64,000 nucleotides of DNA from Bagarius yarrelli. Its lineage: Eukaryota; Chordata; Actinopteri; Siluriformes; Sisoridae. Position 1 is the stretch's first letter. Every line of letters begins with the position of its first letter. Shown here piece after piece: positions 1-10,361 of the stretch. The notes beneath the pieces were generated by a model. It was not told the origin of the DNA. It did no database searches and saw only the letters and a program-made list of their open reading frames with translations. The stretch spans positions 904,501-968,500 of the forward strand of contig VCAZ01000054.1 in the NCBI GenBank assembly GCA_005784505.1, given 5' to 3'. A program made the translations under genes and the position numbers.

Positions 1-10
1 TAAAAGAACC

Positions 11-33
11 TCTCTCTCTCTCTCTCTCTCTCG
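11..33. repeat. (CT)n microsatellite in the intron before nceh1-like exon 2
   Basis: About eleven CT dinucleotides, followed by T-rich sequence leading directly into the exon 2 acceptor at 70-71. It acts as or merges with the polypyrimidine tract. Confidence 0.9.
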
Positions 34-71
34 CTCTATTTTTATTTCTTTTATCATTCTTTTCTCTCCAG

Positions 72-300
72 GCAGACCTTAGTGAGCTGCTTGGTTTGGC
101 CGACTACATGGACGTAATGATGCTTGTCACGTTCCTGGAACGAGTGGTACCCGTGTCTGATGAGCGGGTGAAAGTGACAGAAGCGAGTTTTGATGGAGTG
201 GAGGTGCTGGTGTACGAATCCAGGCTTGACAGAAGGAAAAGTGAGAAAAGGCGATCTGTTATCTACCTGCACGGTGGAGGATGGTGTTTGGGCAGCGCTA
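72..300 (+). CDS. nceh1: nceh1-like exon 2 (oxyanion-hole exon)
   Basis: The acceptor is a pyrimidine-rich tract ending in CCAG at 68-71. The exon opens with A-D-L-S-E-L-L-G and has no start codon, so it is an internal exon. It encodes the conserved FDGVEV strand and YLHGGGW, in which His-Gly-Gly stabilises the oxyanion. The donor GTAAGT starts at 301. The exon ends after the first base of a codon (phase 1), which the next exon completes as Lys. Confidence 0.92.
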
Positions 301-3300
301 GTAAGTCTCAAACATGGTATTATACATACATGCAATAGTGAACCTCGGGAACACCTGATAAATTCTTGATTGTGATTGGATGGAAGCAGTTCTGACAGTA
401 GGTCTGGCTGCAAAGCAAACCTTCACATATTGTATTAACAAACCTAACTTACCGACCCTACAGAATGGAATGCATTCGGTACAGAATGGAATGCAGTAGT
501 TACTAGATCATATGCATTGGGTCTAGAGTGTGTGTAAGTAATGAGAGGCTAGTGAGGCAACAGCCATTTATAAACGCTATCATTTATGTGCTAAGCAGTA
601 CAAGTATTTGGCAGACACCCTTATTCAGATTTATTTTATAATTTAATTTTTTTTTAAAGGAGCCTTGCTCAAGGGCTCATGGTGGTGCTAAGGCTCGAAC
701 CCCAGTCTTTCTGGTATCAGTCCAACACCTTAACCACTAAGCCACCACTTCCTCAGTGAAAAATGAACTAGGCATTAAAATGATAAAGGTTTGCTTTTAT
801 TTTTCACTGTACAATTTGTTCCAAAGGGAAATAAAAGCAAATCTTCACATTTCACCATAGGTAACGGTGGCGCTAATCATTTTCCTTAAATGTCCGAAGA
901 TGGAATGTACATTATTCTGAAAGCAGTCGATTAGGATACTGCTTAGAATCTCTCGAATCACTGCCTCCAAGTCATCCAGTGTGCAAGGCTTAAAATCCTG
1001 TTTCCTATAGTCCCTTTAGAGACTGCATGTTCTATAGCTATTACATATCGCCTTGTTCATTTTTACCCAGCCTGTATAAACGGTTAAAGAAAGATAACAT
1101 CAGTTTTAAGAAATGTCTGATCTTGTTGGTAAGTCATTGTTGTTAAGGAAGAATAAACACTTCAGGACATGCTGAAATCCACTTCATGGAAACTTTTCCT
1201 AAAAGAGCGCATGTGTTTAGTCCTTATGCACATCCGATCTATAACATATGTCTTTGTCTTGCTGCCTATTTCTCATTCTCGCTCTCTCTCTTTCTCTCTC
1301 ACCTCCTCCCACACTGTCTTTATCTCTCCCACACTTTCGCTCTCAATCTCTCTATCTCTCTATTTCTTTCTCTGTCTCTCTCTTTTTCTCTCACTCTCTT
1401 CCACACTATCTCTCACACTTTCTTTCTCTCTAACTCTCCCTCTCTCTCCCTCCCTCTCTCTCTTTCTTTTCCTCTCTCTTTCAATAGAAATGGGCCCGTA
1501 TGATCTCTTGGCCAGACAGATGGTTACAGAACTCGATGCAGTGGTCGTTTCTATAGAGTGAGTATTCAGCTACGCTGGGTCGAATCTATGGAGTCCTAAA
1601 ATCTCTTAACGGATCCACTTTAATTGTTTACAGGTTAAAAAAAACAATAAACAATGAATCAGGATCTCTGTTATATCTAATTGTCATGAATGTCATGCGC
1701 TTGGTTTTGTTGTTATGTTAGCTATTTATCTGTCGTTGGTACACATGATCTTTGATGCTGCTTTAAAAAAGAACGGAACATTTCGGATTAGTGCAGGATG
1801 GCGTGAAATCAAATCTGCAACTGAGAAAATGAAAACAGCTCTTGGTATTGCACTTAAAGCCGACAATTTTTCACGTTAAAGCTTCCTGCAACCGAAAAGT
1901 CACTTTAAATTATTTGATCAATAATTATTTCTGTTATTTATCATTAAAATGTCCTGAAAATCAACAGGCGTTTGACTGAACCTGTGCAGGATTTTACCAA
2001 TCTCCTGTAAAAGGTCTTAGTGTTCCGCCTCTTATGTGTTAGATCTTTGTGATCTTCCTAAAACGCTACAGATAATAGTGACTGTTTCTCTCTGTGATTG
2101 GCTGCACACAGAATACCTGGTATGTGGTAATGTGTCAGAGATCTTTTATAACCTTAACCAATGATTAATCAGACCACAGTAAATAAAAATACTAAAAATA
2201 TAATGATAAAAATCAGGATCAGGAGCCAGAGCACAGTGAGAGAAAAACAGAAATTCTCTCGAAGCAATCCAGCTACATGAGTTCAAAATAAGAAATAAAA
2301 CTTTTGTTTTGAGTTAAAAATGGAAAATGTACAAATAGTTTGGGATAAAATCTGTGTAGTAAAACCACAGGTTTATACTCTATAATTCCTTTATTTATTT
2401 CTGAGGATTTGGTTATGCAATGCTATGAATAAACTGTGGTTTCGCAGATGTGGCCTATCTGAAAAAAAACTATTTGACAACTATTTGACTATTTGAAACA
2501 GATAAACAGTAAAGTGAGGAAAAAGAATTCACTGATTCCACTCGTGATAGACGTCCAAAAAGAACAAATAAAGCTAAAAGCTCACGAGAGAGTTTTATGT
2601 TTTAATTTTTAGTTGTTACTACTGTTTAATAACATAAATTAGAAAGATATTTGATTATAGTGTCAGGTCTCGTTTACAAATAAAAAAAACCCTAATATTA
2701 TTAATAATTAATAGCTGATGACTTAATAATAGAATAACATCAAATATAAAGTATTTAACTGGATTGAAAAGATTTGTTTAGATCTAAATAATCTGTTAAT
2801 CAGAATGAAATCATTCAGATTATTTCTTAATCCAGTTACATTTATGGCAGTTGGAATTCTTATTCAGAGCAACTTGCAATTATCTTATTTATCCAGCTGA
2901 GTAGTTGAGGGATAAGGGTCTTACTTAGGGGCAATGGCGGCTTGGTGGTGCAGAGAACTGAACCCAAAATCTTTCATTCAAACCACCGATCCACCACCTC
3001 CCCCAGTGTGTATGTATGTTTATGTCGTAGGTCCTTTCGAAAAAACATAATGTGAAGCACATGTAATGCAAGTGTACATAAAAAAATTGGATCGTATTGC
3101 AACGTTTAGGCTTTATGTAAGTGATACTTTTTTAAATCTTTTAATTGGATTGAATTCATTCAGTTTTGTGATAATAATGAGAAGTTCTGCTGTAATGCAT
3201 GAAATACGGCTTGTGCACAGGTACCGCCTGGCTCCGCTTCACCACTTCCCAGTTCCGTTTGATGATGTGTACCACGCAGTGAAATACTTCCTTCAGCCTG

Positions 3301-4183
3301 ATGTCCTGGACCGGTACGAGGTGGACCCAGAACGTGTTGCAGTGTCAGGAGACAGCGCTGGAGGAAACCTGGCAGCTGTTGTAACACAACAGGTGAGATG
3401 TGTTAGAATAACATGAGAGAGTATTACACAAAGAGGCACAGAGGGTAACCTTCCTGGTTTGACTGCAAGTGCAGCTTACTGTCCTTCTGTGCTGGTTCTA
3501 CTTCACACTTGACCAAAGGACACTCAGGGGTACATGTGCTTCATCAGGAATTTCTGGTCACTTGTTTGTGCTCCCAATTTCAGCTGCATCTGGAACCAGA
3601 CCAGCTTGTGAAAATAAAAGTGCAGGCTTTAATCTACCCGGCTTTGCAAGCTTTGGATCTCAACACACCGTCATACCAGCAGAATCGGCACATGCCAATC
3701 TTGCCACGAACGCTTATGGTACGCTTCTGGAGCGAGTACTTCACCAGCGACAAATCCATCCTAACCTCTATGATGACCAATAAACACAATAGCGCAGAAT
3801 CTGCTGCAATGCTTAAATTCGTCAACTGGAGCATCTTTCTACCAGAGCCGTACCGCCGTACGTACAACTACAGCGCCCTGTCTATATCCACAGACAAAAC
3901 ATTATTATCTCTAGCAGACCCGCGCGCATCTCCGTTAATAGCGCCGGACGCCGTGTTGCATCACCTACCTAAAACCTACATTCTGACGTGTGAGTACGAC
4001 GTGTTGCGCGACGACGGCGTGATGTATGTAACACGCTTGCGTCTGGCCGGTGTCAATGTGACGCACGAACATTACGAAGAAGGATTTCACGGAACAATTA
4101 TGTTCACAATGTGGCCCACTGAGTTTCAAATAGCCCACAGAATGACGGACAATTATCTGCTGTGGCTGAGGGAAAATTTGTAA
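72..4183 (+). CDS. nceh1: Neutral cholesterol ester hydrolase 1-like (AADAC family) gene, last four coding exons
   Basis: The coding parts are 72-300, 1488-1557, 3221-3392 and 3584-4183. They join in phase to 356 visible residues ending in TAA. Family knowledge: NCEH1 is an ER membrane-anchored serine hydrolase that cleaves cholesteryl esters and ether lipids, and AADAC relatives deacetylate small esters. Seen: the oxyanion motif HGGGW at residues 67-71, the nucleophile elbow GDSAGG with Ser145, catalytic Asp296 in CEYDVLRDDG and His326 in EGFHG. The 30-residue Asp-to-His spacing matches what I recall of human NCEH1. The stretch around residues 168-190 (IYP, LQALD, NTPSYQQN, PILPR) is much closer to NCEH1 than to AADAC. 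The N-terminal signal-anchor exon, about 46 residues, is upstream of the window. No frameshift or in-frame stop is seen, so the gene looks functional. The a or b teleost paralogue cannot be decided here. Confidence 0.93.
345..600. repeat. Interspersed fish repeat fragment ('attcttgattgtgattgg' type)
   Basis: The phrase around 360-400 (ATTCTTGATTGTGATTGGAT, then GCAGTTCTGACAGTA) recurs in diverged form at 9565-9650. It resembles a common fish nonautonomous repeat that I recognise from memory. The boundaries are uncertain. Confidence 0.45.
606..752 (-). repeat. tRNA-derived SINE with L2-like tail, minus copy
   Basis: On the minus strand the head reads GGTTAAGGTGTTGGACTG, followed by a B-box-like GGTTCGAGCC. 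The 3' tail corresponds to the 'AAGGGTGTCTGCCAAATA' motif. It sits in the first visible nceh1-like intron and is one of about twenty copies in the window. Confidence 0.8.
1263..1487 (+). repeat. Long imperfect (CT)n tract abutting a 3' splice site
   Basis: About 220 bases of almost pure C and T (TCTC, TTTCT, CCACACTTTC variants) end in TCAATAG at the exon 3 acceptor. The open frames through it are low-complexity Ser/Leu/Phe artefacts, not genes. It doubles as an extreme polypyrimidine tract. Confidence 0.9.
1488..1557 (+). CDS. nceh1: nceh1-like exon 3 (small exon)
   Basis: A 70-bp exon reading MGPYDLLARQMV then TELDAVVVSI and the first two bases of Glu. It matches the helix and strand that follow the HGGGW loop in NCEH1 (the human pattern is Y-D-E-L...ELNAVIVSIEYRL). 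The acceptor TAG is at 1485-1487, after a very long CT-rich tract. The donor GTGAGT at 1558 splits the Glu codon, and the following exon supplies its last G. Confidence 0.88.
1558..2835. other. nceh1-like intron, no recognisable element
   Basis: AT-rich intronic sequence. I see no coding motif, long tandem repeat or familiar transposon signature in it. Confidence 0.6.
2836..3003 (-). repeat. tRNA-derived SINE, minus copy, in the nceh1-like intron
   Basis: It starts with the tail complement (TTACATTTATGGCAG, TTATTCAGAGCAACTTGCA) and runs into AGGGTCTTACTTAGGGGC and GTGCAGAGAACTGAACCC, ending at the head complement CCGATCCACCACCTCCC. It is more diverged than the other copies. Confidence 0.75.
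3221..3392 (+). CDS. nceh1: nceh1-like exon 4 (catalytic serine exon)
   Basis: Acceptor CACAG at 3216-3220, donor GTGAGA at 3393. It encodes YRLAPLHHFPVPFDDV, the FL-P-VL-YEVDP segment, then VSGDSAGGNLAA with the nucleophile Ser codon AGC at 3354-3356, and ends in Thr-Gln-Gln in phase 0. YRLAP and GDSAGG are hallmark motifs of hormone-sensitive-lipase-type hydrolases. There is no in-frame stop. Confidence 0.94.
3584..4183 (+). CDS. nceh1: nceh1-like terminal exon (lid, Asp and His)
   Basis: The acceptor TTTCAG ends at 3583, and a 199-codon open segment runs to TAA at 4181-4183. It carries the NCEH1-type block with NTPSYQQN and PILPR, two potential N-glycosylation sequons (NWS, NYS), the PLIAPDAVL segment, catalytic Asp at 3998-4000 and catalytic His at 4088-4090, and ends L-L-W-L-R-E-N-L. 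No canonical AATAAA is visible in the first 600 bases after the stop. The first one (about 4801) lies inside a SINE. Confidence 0.95.
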   Translation: MHLEPDQLVKIKVQALIYPALQALDLNTPSYQQNRHMPILPRTLMVRFWSEYFTSDKSILTSMMTNKHNSAESAAMLKFVNWSIFLPEPYRRTYNYSALSISTDKTLLSLADPRASPLIAPDAVLHHLPKTYILTCEYDVLRDDGVMYVTRLRLAGVNVTHEHYEEGFHGTIMFTMWPTEFQIAHRMTDNYLLWLRENL

Positions 4184-4530
4184 AAGGATTTCTGCTGCAG
4201 AATTTTTTTTGTCTTCTGAGCATCAAGCTCAGTTTGGATTTTTGTCTGTTTGTTTTATGAGTTTTCTGTATTTAAAAGGACAAAGTCTGATTTACTGAGA
4301 TTTTATCAGGAAATGTATCTGATAAATTGGATATTTTTTATCTCCCGATTTTGTCTTTCTTTACTGCATGTCAATATAACGATACGAAAATCTCATACAA
4401 TTTTATCTTATCAACCTTCGTTTATATCACTGCATTTTTAAGGGCCTCACTAAAGAATTAAGAACTAGAAAGGGTTTGGTTGTGTTTCCAACTTTTCCTC
4501 AGTTGCATTCGGAAATTTCTTGTTTTTCCT

Positions 4531-4578
<48 letters not shown>

Positions 4579-4715
4579 CAAAGGAACTAACAGCCCTGGT
4601 TTTATTTCCTAGCAGGGGCTGATCTTGGCTCATGAGCCTCAATGATATTGAATATGGTTTCTAATTTGTCTGGATAAATTTGGACACAGCTGATCTTAAT
4701 GAAGTATTAGAAAAG
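4184..4715. other. 3' flank of the nceh1-like gene with an (AC)n array
   Basis: T-rich, probable 3' UTR and flank. A perfect (AC)n microsatellite occupies about 4534-4575. No AATAAA is seen here, so the mRNA 3' end may use a variant signal or lie further downstream. Confidence 0.6.
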
Positions 4716-4860
4716 TAATAGCGGTTAAGGTGTTGGACTGCTAAATGGAAGATCAGGGTTCCATTTCCAGAACAGCTTTTAACCCCTAATAGCTCAGTTG
4801 AATAAATGATAAATGTAAGTCTCTCTGGATAAGAGCATCTACCAAATGCCATAAATGTAA
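4716..4860 (+). repeat. tRNA-derived SINE, plus copy
   Basis: Reads GCGGTTAAGGTGTTGGACTG, AGATCAGGGTTCCATTTCC (degenerate B box), then the tail GTAAGTCTCTCTGGATAAG and ATAAATGTAAAG. The middle of the element is shortened. It supplies the only nearby AATAAA (about 4801) downstream of the nceh1-like stop. Confidence 0.85.
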
Positions 4861-5928
4861 AGAATTATAATTAGACAATGCCGAGCTAGATAAAGTCTCA
4901 TGATTGGACACTGGTTATCTCGGTAAACTATGATCTATTGACATTCTTCTTGTTTCTTGCTGTGAGATTCTTCTTTTAACAATGTTGGAATCCCTGCACA
5001 CCAGTAACCGCAAATCTAGTTGTTTTTACAGCGGCATCAATCTTGTAAGAATAGCATAGACTTTGAAGCTTGTCTGTAAAGAGAAAGCAGGAAATTTGTA
5101 CCCCTCTCTCCCATGAACCACCTAAGCCAAATCATTTTAAATTGGATCATTTGAGTGGAGTCTACTTAGAGGAGACAAGAAGAGGATCAGCTGAGGTATG
5201 CACTCATCCACCACATAAAAAATAAAAAAGAAATTTAGTTCTGATGTGATGCATATGAACAGAAATACATTCCAACCAACCAGCGGGAGATGATTTATTG
5301 CGGGTGGCATATGACACAAATGAAGCATGTACATATGGGCAGTCATGAGTATAGTAGAATTATTTAATCACGCTGTGGTTTTTTTTGCATTTTTGGACCA
5401 AGTCTCTAGGGACTAGCTTTAACACGAAGTACTTTCTGAGGAAAAAAACAGAATAGCGATGAAAAGGAATTTCTAAAAAAGTTGAAAGTCACCACAGACA
5501 GCCTGCCAAAACCTGAGATAAATGGGGTGATTGGTACAAATCTCTTCTAAGAAATGTGAAATGTATGAACATGTGAACGATTTATGCGTCTAGATTCCTA
5601 GAAGCACTTCATCCTAATAGGTGTCATGCCGGATATGGAGCCTATTCTGGGAACACACCCTGGACAGGATGCCAAAAAATAGCAGCAGAAAGTTTTCATC
5701 CATCCTCCTTGGTTTGATTTCTGTCTCTCTCTGAGGCTTTAGCTGTATTACAGCCTCAAAAGACAAACAAATCCATCTCAAGGCTTTCTTTTGCCTTAAT
5801 ATTTGACTTTAATTTAGTTTAATTTATTTGCTGACAGAGTATCTCATTGTACTGCCATAAGATACTTTGTGGCCTGGATTGACCTACTGAAAAGATTTGT
5901 TTGTGTTTTACTTAAACCCCTTAAAGCG
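4861..5928. other. Intergenic, no gene recognised
   Basis: Mostly unfamiliar AT-rich sequence. A short piece at about 5625-5672 (ACACACCCTGGACAGGATGC) resembles the body of the abundant 'GCATGTTCTCCCCGTG' repeat family. Nothing else is supported. Confidence 0.5.
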
Positions 5929-6300
5929 ATGGGTTACCCCGAAATGAAAATTCAGTTATTAATTTCTCGCCCTTGTGGTGTTCCAAACCTAAGACATTCT
6001 TTCAACACAATTTATGATATTTTGGATGAAATCTAATGAGCCGTCTGACCCTCCCACAGACTATACCTTGCTGTTCAAGGCCCAGAAAAGTACCAAGGTG
6101 ACTGACAATGTAGTATGTGACATCAGTGGTTCAACTGGCAGATTATAAAGCAACGAGAATACATTTTTGCCCAAACACAAACAAAACTAAAACTAACTTT
6201 ATTTCAAATTTTTGTCTCTACTACGTCTACTATCGCAGTTAGCAAACCTGGTGCATATACCACCACCCACTGCGATGGAATGTGGAGCAGTGATGTTGTA
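5929..6300 (+). repeat. Nonautonomous fish repeat with 'ACATCAGTGGTTCAAC' core
   Basis: The order of phrases (GGGTTACCCCGAAATGAAAA, TGGTGTTCCAAACCTAAGAC, CAAGGCCCAGAAA, GTGACATCAGTGGTTCAAC, AACGAGAATACATTTTTG) matches a high-copy fish DNA element that I recognise from memory. It is diverged, and its ends were not resolved. Confidence 0.65.
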
Positions 6301-6604
6301 CCTCCTAATATTTAAAAAGCCTATCCCTTAAAAATATTGAAATCAGTAACAGATCCCAGATAAAAGATGTTACACATACATAGTGTGTGTTTTTGCAATT
6401 GTAATCTGAGTGCATGGTAAAGCAATTTTTAGGGTTATTACCTGATCCCCCTTAATGCCTCTGGAGTTTCATGTGGTCTCTGTTTGTCTATGTGAGATTT
6501 AGTATAAGTTCTTTATATTTTTTTTCACCTTGCAAAAACATATGGAAAGGTGGACAAGTAACACTTTTAACTTCTGTGTTTAACACAAACAGTGATATAT
6601 ACAC

Positions 6605-7090
6605 TTGGGTGTGCTTGTTGGGAGTGGAGCATGGCCAGCTAGCTCTCAAGGTAGCTAGCTGTGCTAATAGTGCCTGCGATGTTTACCATTCTCCGTTTGC
6701 ATCTGGCTTTGTTTGAGAACAATGACCAGGTGCATATCACTCATGGCTCAGGCTCTGCTGCTAAGGCTCAGTTGAGGCCAACGTCATAAAGCTCACAGTA
6801 AGCTAACAGAGGTGCTCGAGATGGGCACTGCCTTATCTCACTCCCTGCCTGCTAGCCTACCGGAACTTTACAGAGATGCGAAAACAAGGAGAGATCCAGA
6901 TGCTTACTACATCTTTCTCCAAGGAGGTCGCTGTGATGAGTGTTAAATTGGGGAGATGGTGCAGCCGCCACTAAGGTCCCTGACATATGAGAAGTTGATC
7001 ATTGTGGCAACTCAAACCATAGCCTAAGTGAAGGCCAACCACTAACTCCACACCCAGGCCTTCTGTTTTTTTCCTGAGCTCCACATTGAG
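6605..7090 (+). mobile_element. DIRS-like retroelement fragment A (gag-like ORF relic)
   Basis: An open stretch reads C-L-L-G-V-E-H-G-Q-L-A-L then CDVYHSPFASG. It is related to the better preserved copy at 17.48 kb (GVEHAQSALE-type motif, then a W-G-S region). The nucleotide context (GTGGAGCATG, CTGCTGCTAAGGCTCAG, TTATCTCACTCC) is shared. Stops follow quickly, so it is dead. It is cut off by a Tc1-like fragment immediately downstream. Confidence 0.6.
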
Positions 7091-7091
7091 A

Positions 7092-7415
7092 TGTGAAAAC
7101 ATCACCTCAGCTCGTCAGGCTGGGTTTGTTTCCACATGTGTTAAATGTGTTTACTCTGGCCAACCTGCTGTAGGTCCTGGTGAACATGTCAAAACTGGGT
7201 CCAAATATTTTGTGTGAGCACCATTTGTTATTCATCACAGCCTTAATCCTGGGCATGGAATTCACCAGAGCTGCACATGTTGTTGCTGGTATCTTCTTCC
7301 ATTTTTCCATTATGATATCACAGAGCTGCTGGTTGTTAGACACATGGTCCTTCTCCACCTTCCGCTTGAGGATGCGGTAGTCATACCGCACGGGTACTCA
7401 ATAGGGTTCAGGTCT
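7092..7415 (-). mobile_element. Tc1-like transposase C-terminal fragment
   Basis: The minus strand encodes a Tc1 C-terminus: LKRKVEKDHVSNNQQL, IIMEKWKKIPATTCAALV, NSMPRIKAV. Just upstream in another frame is L-N-P-I-E-Y, the catalytic-Glu motif of DD34E transposases, so a small indel separates the two. The N-terminal DNA-binding domain and the two Asp are absent. This is a nonfunctional relic. Confidence 0.85.
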
Positions 7416-7444
7416 GAAAACATACATGTATTTTTTTAAACATT

Positions 7445-7572
7445 TTGCCTTTATATATAGAACAGACAGCGATGAAATGGGAGAGAGAGAGGAGTGGTAC
7501 CAGAAAGGACCTAAGCCAGAGTCAAAACTGGGTTGCCAGAGCACAGCTACACCACAGTGCTGACCCACTTCA
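7445..7572 (-). repeat. Second SINE family, minus copy
   Basis: The segment GAACAGACAGCGATGAAATG, GAGAGAGAGGAGTGGTACC, AAAGGACCTAAGCCAGAGTC, CAAAACTGGGTTGCC and CCACAGTGCTGACCCAC aligns with 10905-11042. On the minus strand it contains a tRNA-like B box. It is distinct from the L2-tailed family. Confidence 0.65.
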
Positions 7573-8710
7573 TCACTTTTGTGAGATGCTGTAACTTAGT
7601 GCAACTGTATGATTGGACTGTTTAGGGTGGCCCCTAAACCTTGTGTTAGGTCCTCTGTCATAAGCTTCAGGCTTCATACATTAGGAGGCTATTGTTACTT
7701 ATGAGCCACCAGAGGGCATCACAAGGCAACAAAATTCATTCATGTCTCACAACGTGTAAACGCTTTAAGTAGAAATGTGATAGATCCAAAACCAAATTCT
7801 CAATAAATAACAAAAACCCAGTCTGGCGTCAATCTTTGGAAAAATATTTAAGGTGGAATTGCAGACAAACCGGACTTTTCCTCCTTATTATTTCACATCC
7901 AGTTAATCCTTCAGAGCTGTATATATAATAGAAAGATTGTCCAAAAGACATACTTTAGTGTCATGTAGTGAGATAAAGTTATAAAATGTTTATATTGTTT
8001 ATATTCAAAAGAAGTCGACACAGCAATAATAGAGAAGCTGTTGTGTTTAAAAATACCAGCATTTCTTTGGAAGGTTCCATAATTCTGAAACTACTGAGAA
8101 AGAACTTAAATGCAGTAAAGGGGAAAATACAATAACGAGAAAAGTCATTGCATTATGTCAGTTTTATTGTCATTTTTATTTCTTTAATTCCTGGTGTTTT
8201 AGTGTTTTATTTTTATTTATAGCTTTAATTTAGAGCCAGCGTCAGTTCAAAAAATAAAGCACACCGACGGTACAGTAAAAACACACATTACACATTAACA
8301 CACTGTATAAAGTTTTTTTATGAGTCTCATGATGGGTTACAATATTAACAGCAATATAATAAAAAAACAGAGAATTATAAATGTAAGGCCAGAGTTAATT
8401 TAATTTTAATTAGATGTTTAAAGATGATAGAGGAATTTCTGAAACAATTGACAGCTAAACATATACAGCTTTAAATGGTTAAAGCATCAGCATGATAAAC
8501 TACTGCCAGTCAGCTGGTTGCTATGGGGTTGCCATGCTGTTATGGGGCGCTTCTAATGTAAGAACTAGTTTGAAGCTAGCTGGTTGCAGACCATGCATGT
8601 AAACTGGATGTTAAGGTCTAATGAATAATTTAAAAATGCACTGCTAATTCCGAGCCTTGCTACATAGCCACAGTAATTCAGATTTTTGCTAAAAGCATTA
8701 TTTTACTATA
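7573..8710. other. AT-rich intergenic DNA, nothing recognised
   Basis: No coding motif, tandem array or familiar repeat was seen on either strand. Confidence 0.5.
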
Positions 8711-8711
8711 G

Positions 8712-8963
8712 CAGCGGTGCCCAACAAATTTGTAATTTGTCCTCCGACCGAGTGTCACTGATTCGCCTTTAGCAGCTGATAGTAATGATCCAGGCAGACT
8801 GGACCCAGGTGAGGAAGTGCCCACCAATTTACAGTGCTAGCAATACTGAAAACACAAAATGCAGGAAATACCGAAAACGATAATATCATTAAATGTGAAG
8901 AGGGGGCTCTAAAATATTTTCCTGGGGAAAAGGGGGTCTCGGACAAAAAAAAGGTTGGGAACA
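8712..8963. mobile_element. hAT-type MITE candidate
   Basis: The left end CAGCGGTGCCCAAC pairs with the right end AAGGTTGGGAAC as an imperfect terminal inverted repeat. The interior, with CTGGGGAAAAGGGGGTC then CGGACAAAAAAAAGG, is typical of fish hAT-like nonautonomous elements. No 8-bp target duplication could be confirmed. Confidence 0.55.
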
Positions 8964-9544
8964 AATATATTGTAATATACAGTAGTAATAAAATAATACT
9001 AGGAGGAAAATCTAGAAGAATATGGACTAGTTGGAATATGACTAGTTAAAATTACAAATATTGCCCTGAACCTGCAGGTTTTTACGAAAAAACAAGGCAA
9101 ACATGTGACAGATGTGCGACATCTGGTTTAAAAACTTAAATCAGTTCCACACCGATTTTTTTTCTCAGACAGTTTCTTTCCACGAGTGTCTTTTTTTCAA
9201 TCTTTAAGAGCGCTTAAACTTCGCCGTAATTTTACATTTCATTCATTTGCTTCTTCCTAATCAGCACATTGCTTATAAATAACTTAGAATTTCTGTGAGG
9301 TCTCGCTTCTAACATTGTCTGGTGATGAAGGTATTCCTCTGTTTGTGTACATGCTTTTCCCCGTATTTGCCTTGTGGTTTTTTTGGTTTATCTTGTTCTG
9401 CATAGCTGTGCTTAGCTTCTCTGTCTGCTGATCGCCTGAAATCGTCTCAGCTCTGATTGCATTTTACACTTTTGGATTTATAAAATAAATCCAAGAGGCT
9501 ACATATGAATTTTTAATATCAGAAAAAAAACATTGAATTATTGT
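8964..9544. other. Intergenic, nothing recognised
   Basis: T-rich unique-looking sequence without coding or repeat signatures that I can support. Confidence 0.5.
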
Positions 9545-9690
9545 TACACCATGGCACCTTCCAATTCTTGATTTTGATTGGATGAATGTTAATTAATTTT
9601 TAATTGTTATTACATTTGCATAACAGCAGCTCTGTCAATTGTTTCACATCAACAGATGAACTGTCAGCTACATGTTTTTTTCTTAAAAAG
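9545..9690. repeat. Interspersed fish repeat fragment, second copy
   Basis: Shares CAATTCTTGATTTTGATTGG and ACAGCAGCTCTGTCA with the fragment at 345-405. Confidence 0.5.
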
Positions 9691-9721
9691 GAGTCTGAAG
9701 TGTCAGGGATTTGTATGAATT

Positions 9722-9870
9722 GGGAAGGTGGTAGCTAAGCAGTTAAGGTATTGGAGGGCTTGAGGTGAGTTCAAGTTTCAGCACCACCAAGCTGTCACTC
9801 GTTGGTCCTTAAGCAAGGCCCCTAACCCTCCACAGCTTAGTTGTGTATATATAAGGTGTAACTTTGGCGT
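9722..9870 (+). repeat. tRNA-derived SINE, plus copy, diverged
   Basis: Head GCTAAGCAGTTAAGGTATTG, then AGCACCACCAAGCTGTCACT and AAGCAAGGCCCCTAACCC. The L2-like tail is degenerate after 9845. Confidence 0.75.
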
Positions 9871-10361
9871 AAGACTTCAGGGTGGAGGATTATTTCTTTA
9901 TAACATATGATTTTATTTTTCTTAATCAACTTAAATTAGAAGCTGATAAGGAAATAATCATTTATAGCCGCTTTAATCGTTAGTCATAAGCGATTGTTTC
10001 AAGATGCTTTTGTGTAATGACAGGAATTCGTCTTTGCTCCAGGCTGCCTCACACCATCAGTTCTTGTATCAAGACTTTCCTTCTAAGAGGGTTCTCCCAA
10101 ATGTTTAATTCCTGCTTCAGGACCACACTTATCTTTGCTTTATTTACAAACACTAGAATTAACTTACCGTTTAAACTAGTAGACTTAATTTATAACCCAT
10201 TTCAAACAAAAATGTTGTCAAGCCATTAACAAAAAACCTCTGGCGTTCAGTTTATTTCTCATTTCATGATACTTTGTAATACTTGTTCAAATTCTGCATA
10301 GCGATTAAAGATGAAGGAGTGGTAATGACTTAACCATTTTCAGCTGATTAATCTTTCATGT

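Noticed and set aside
1169..1561. Overlapping Ser/Leu/Phe-rich frames on the plus strand
   Set aside because: They are translations of the CT-rich tract. Only the last 70 bases are real coding sequence (exon 3).
3160..3387. Minus-strand frame over the catalytic-serine exon
   Set aside because: Antisense shadow of the nceh1-like exon 4.
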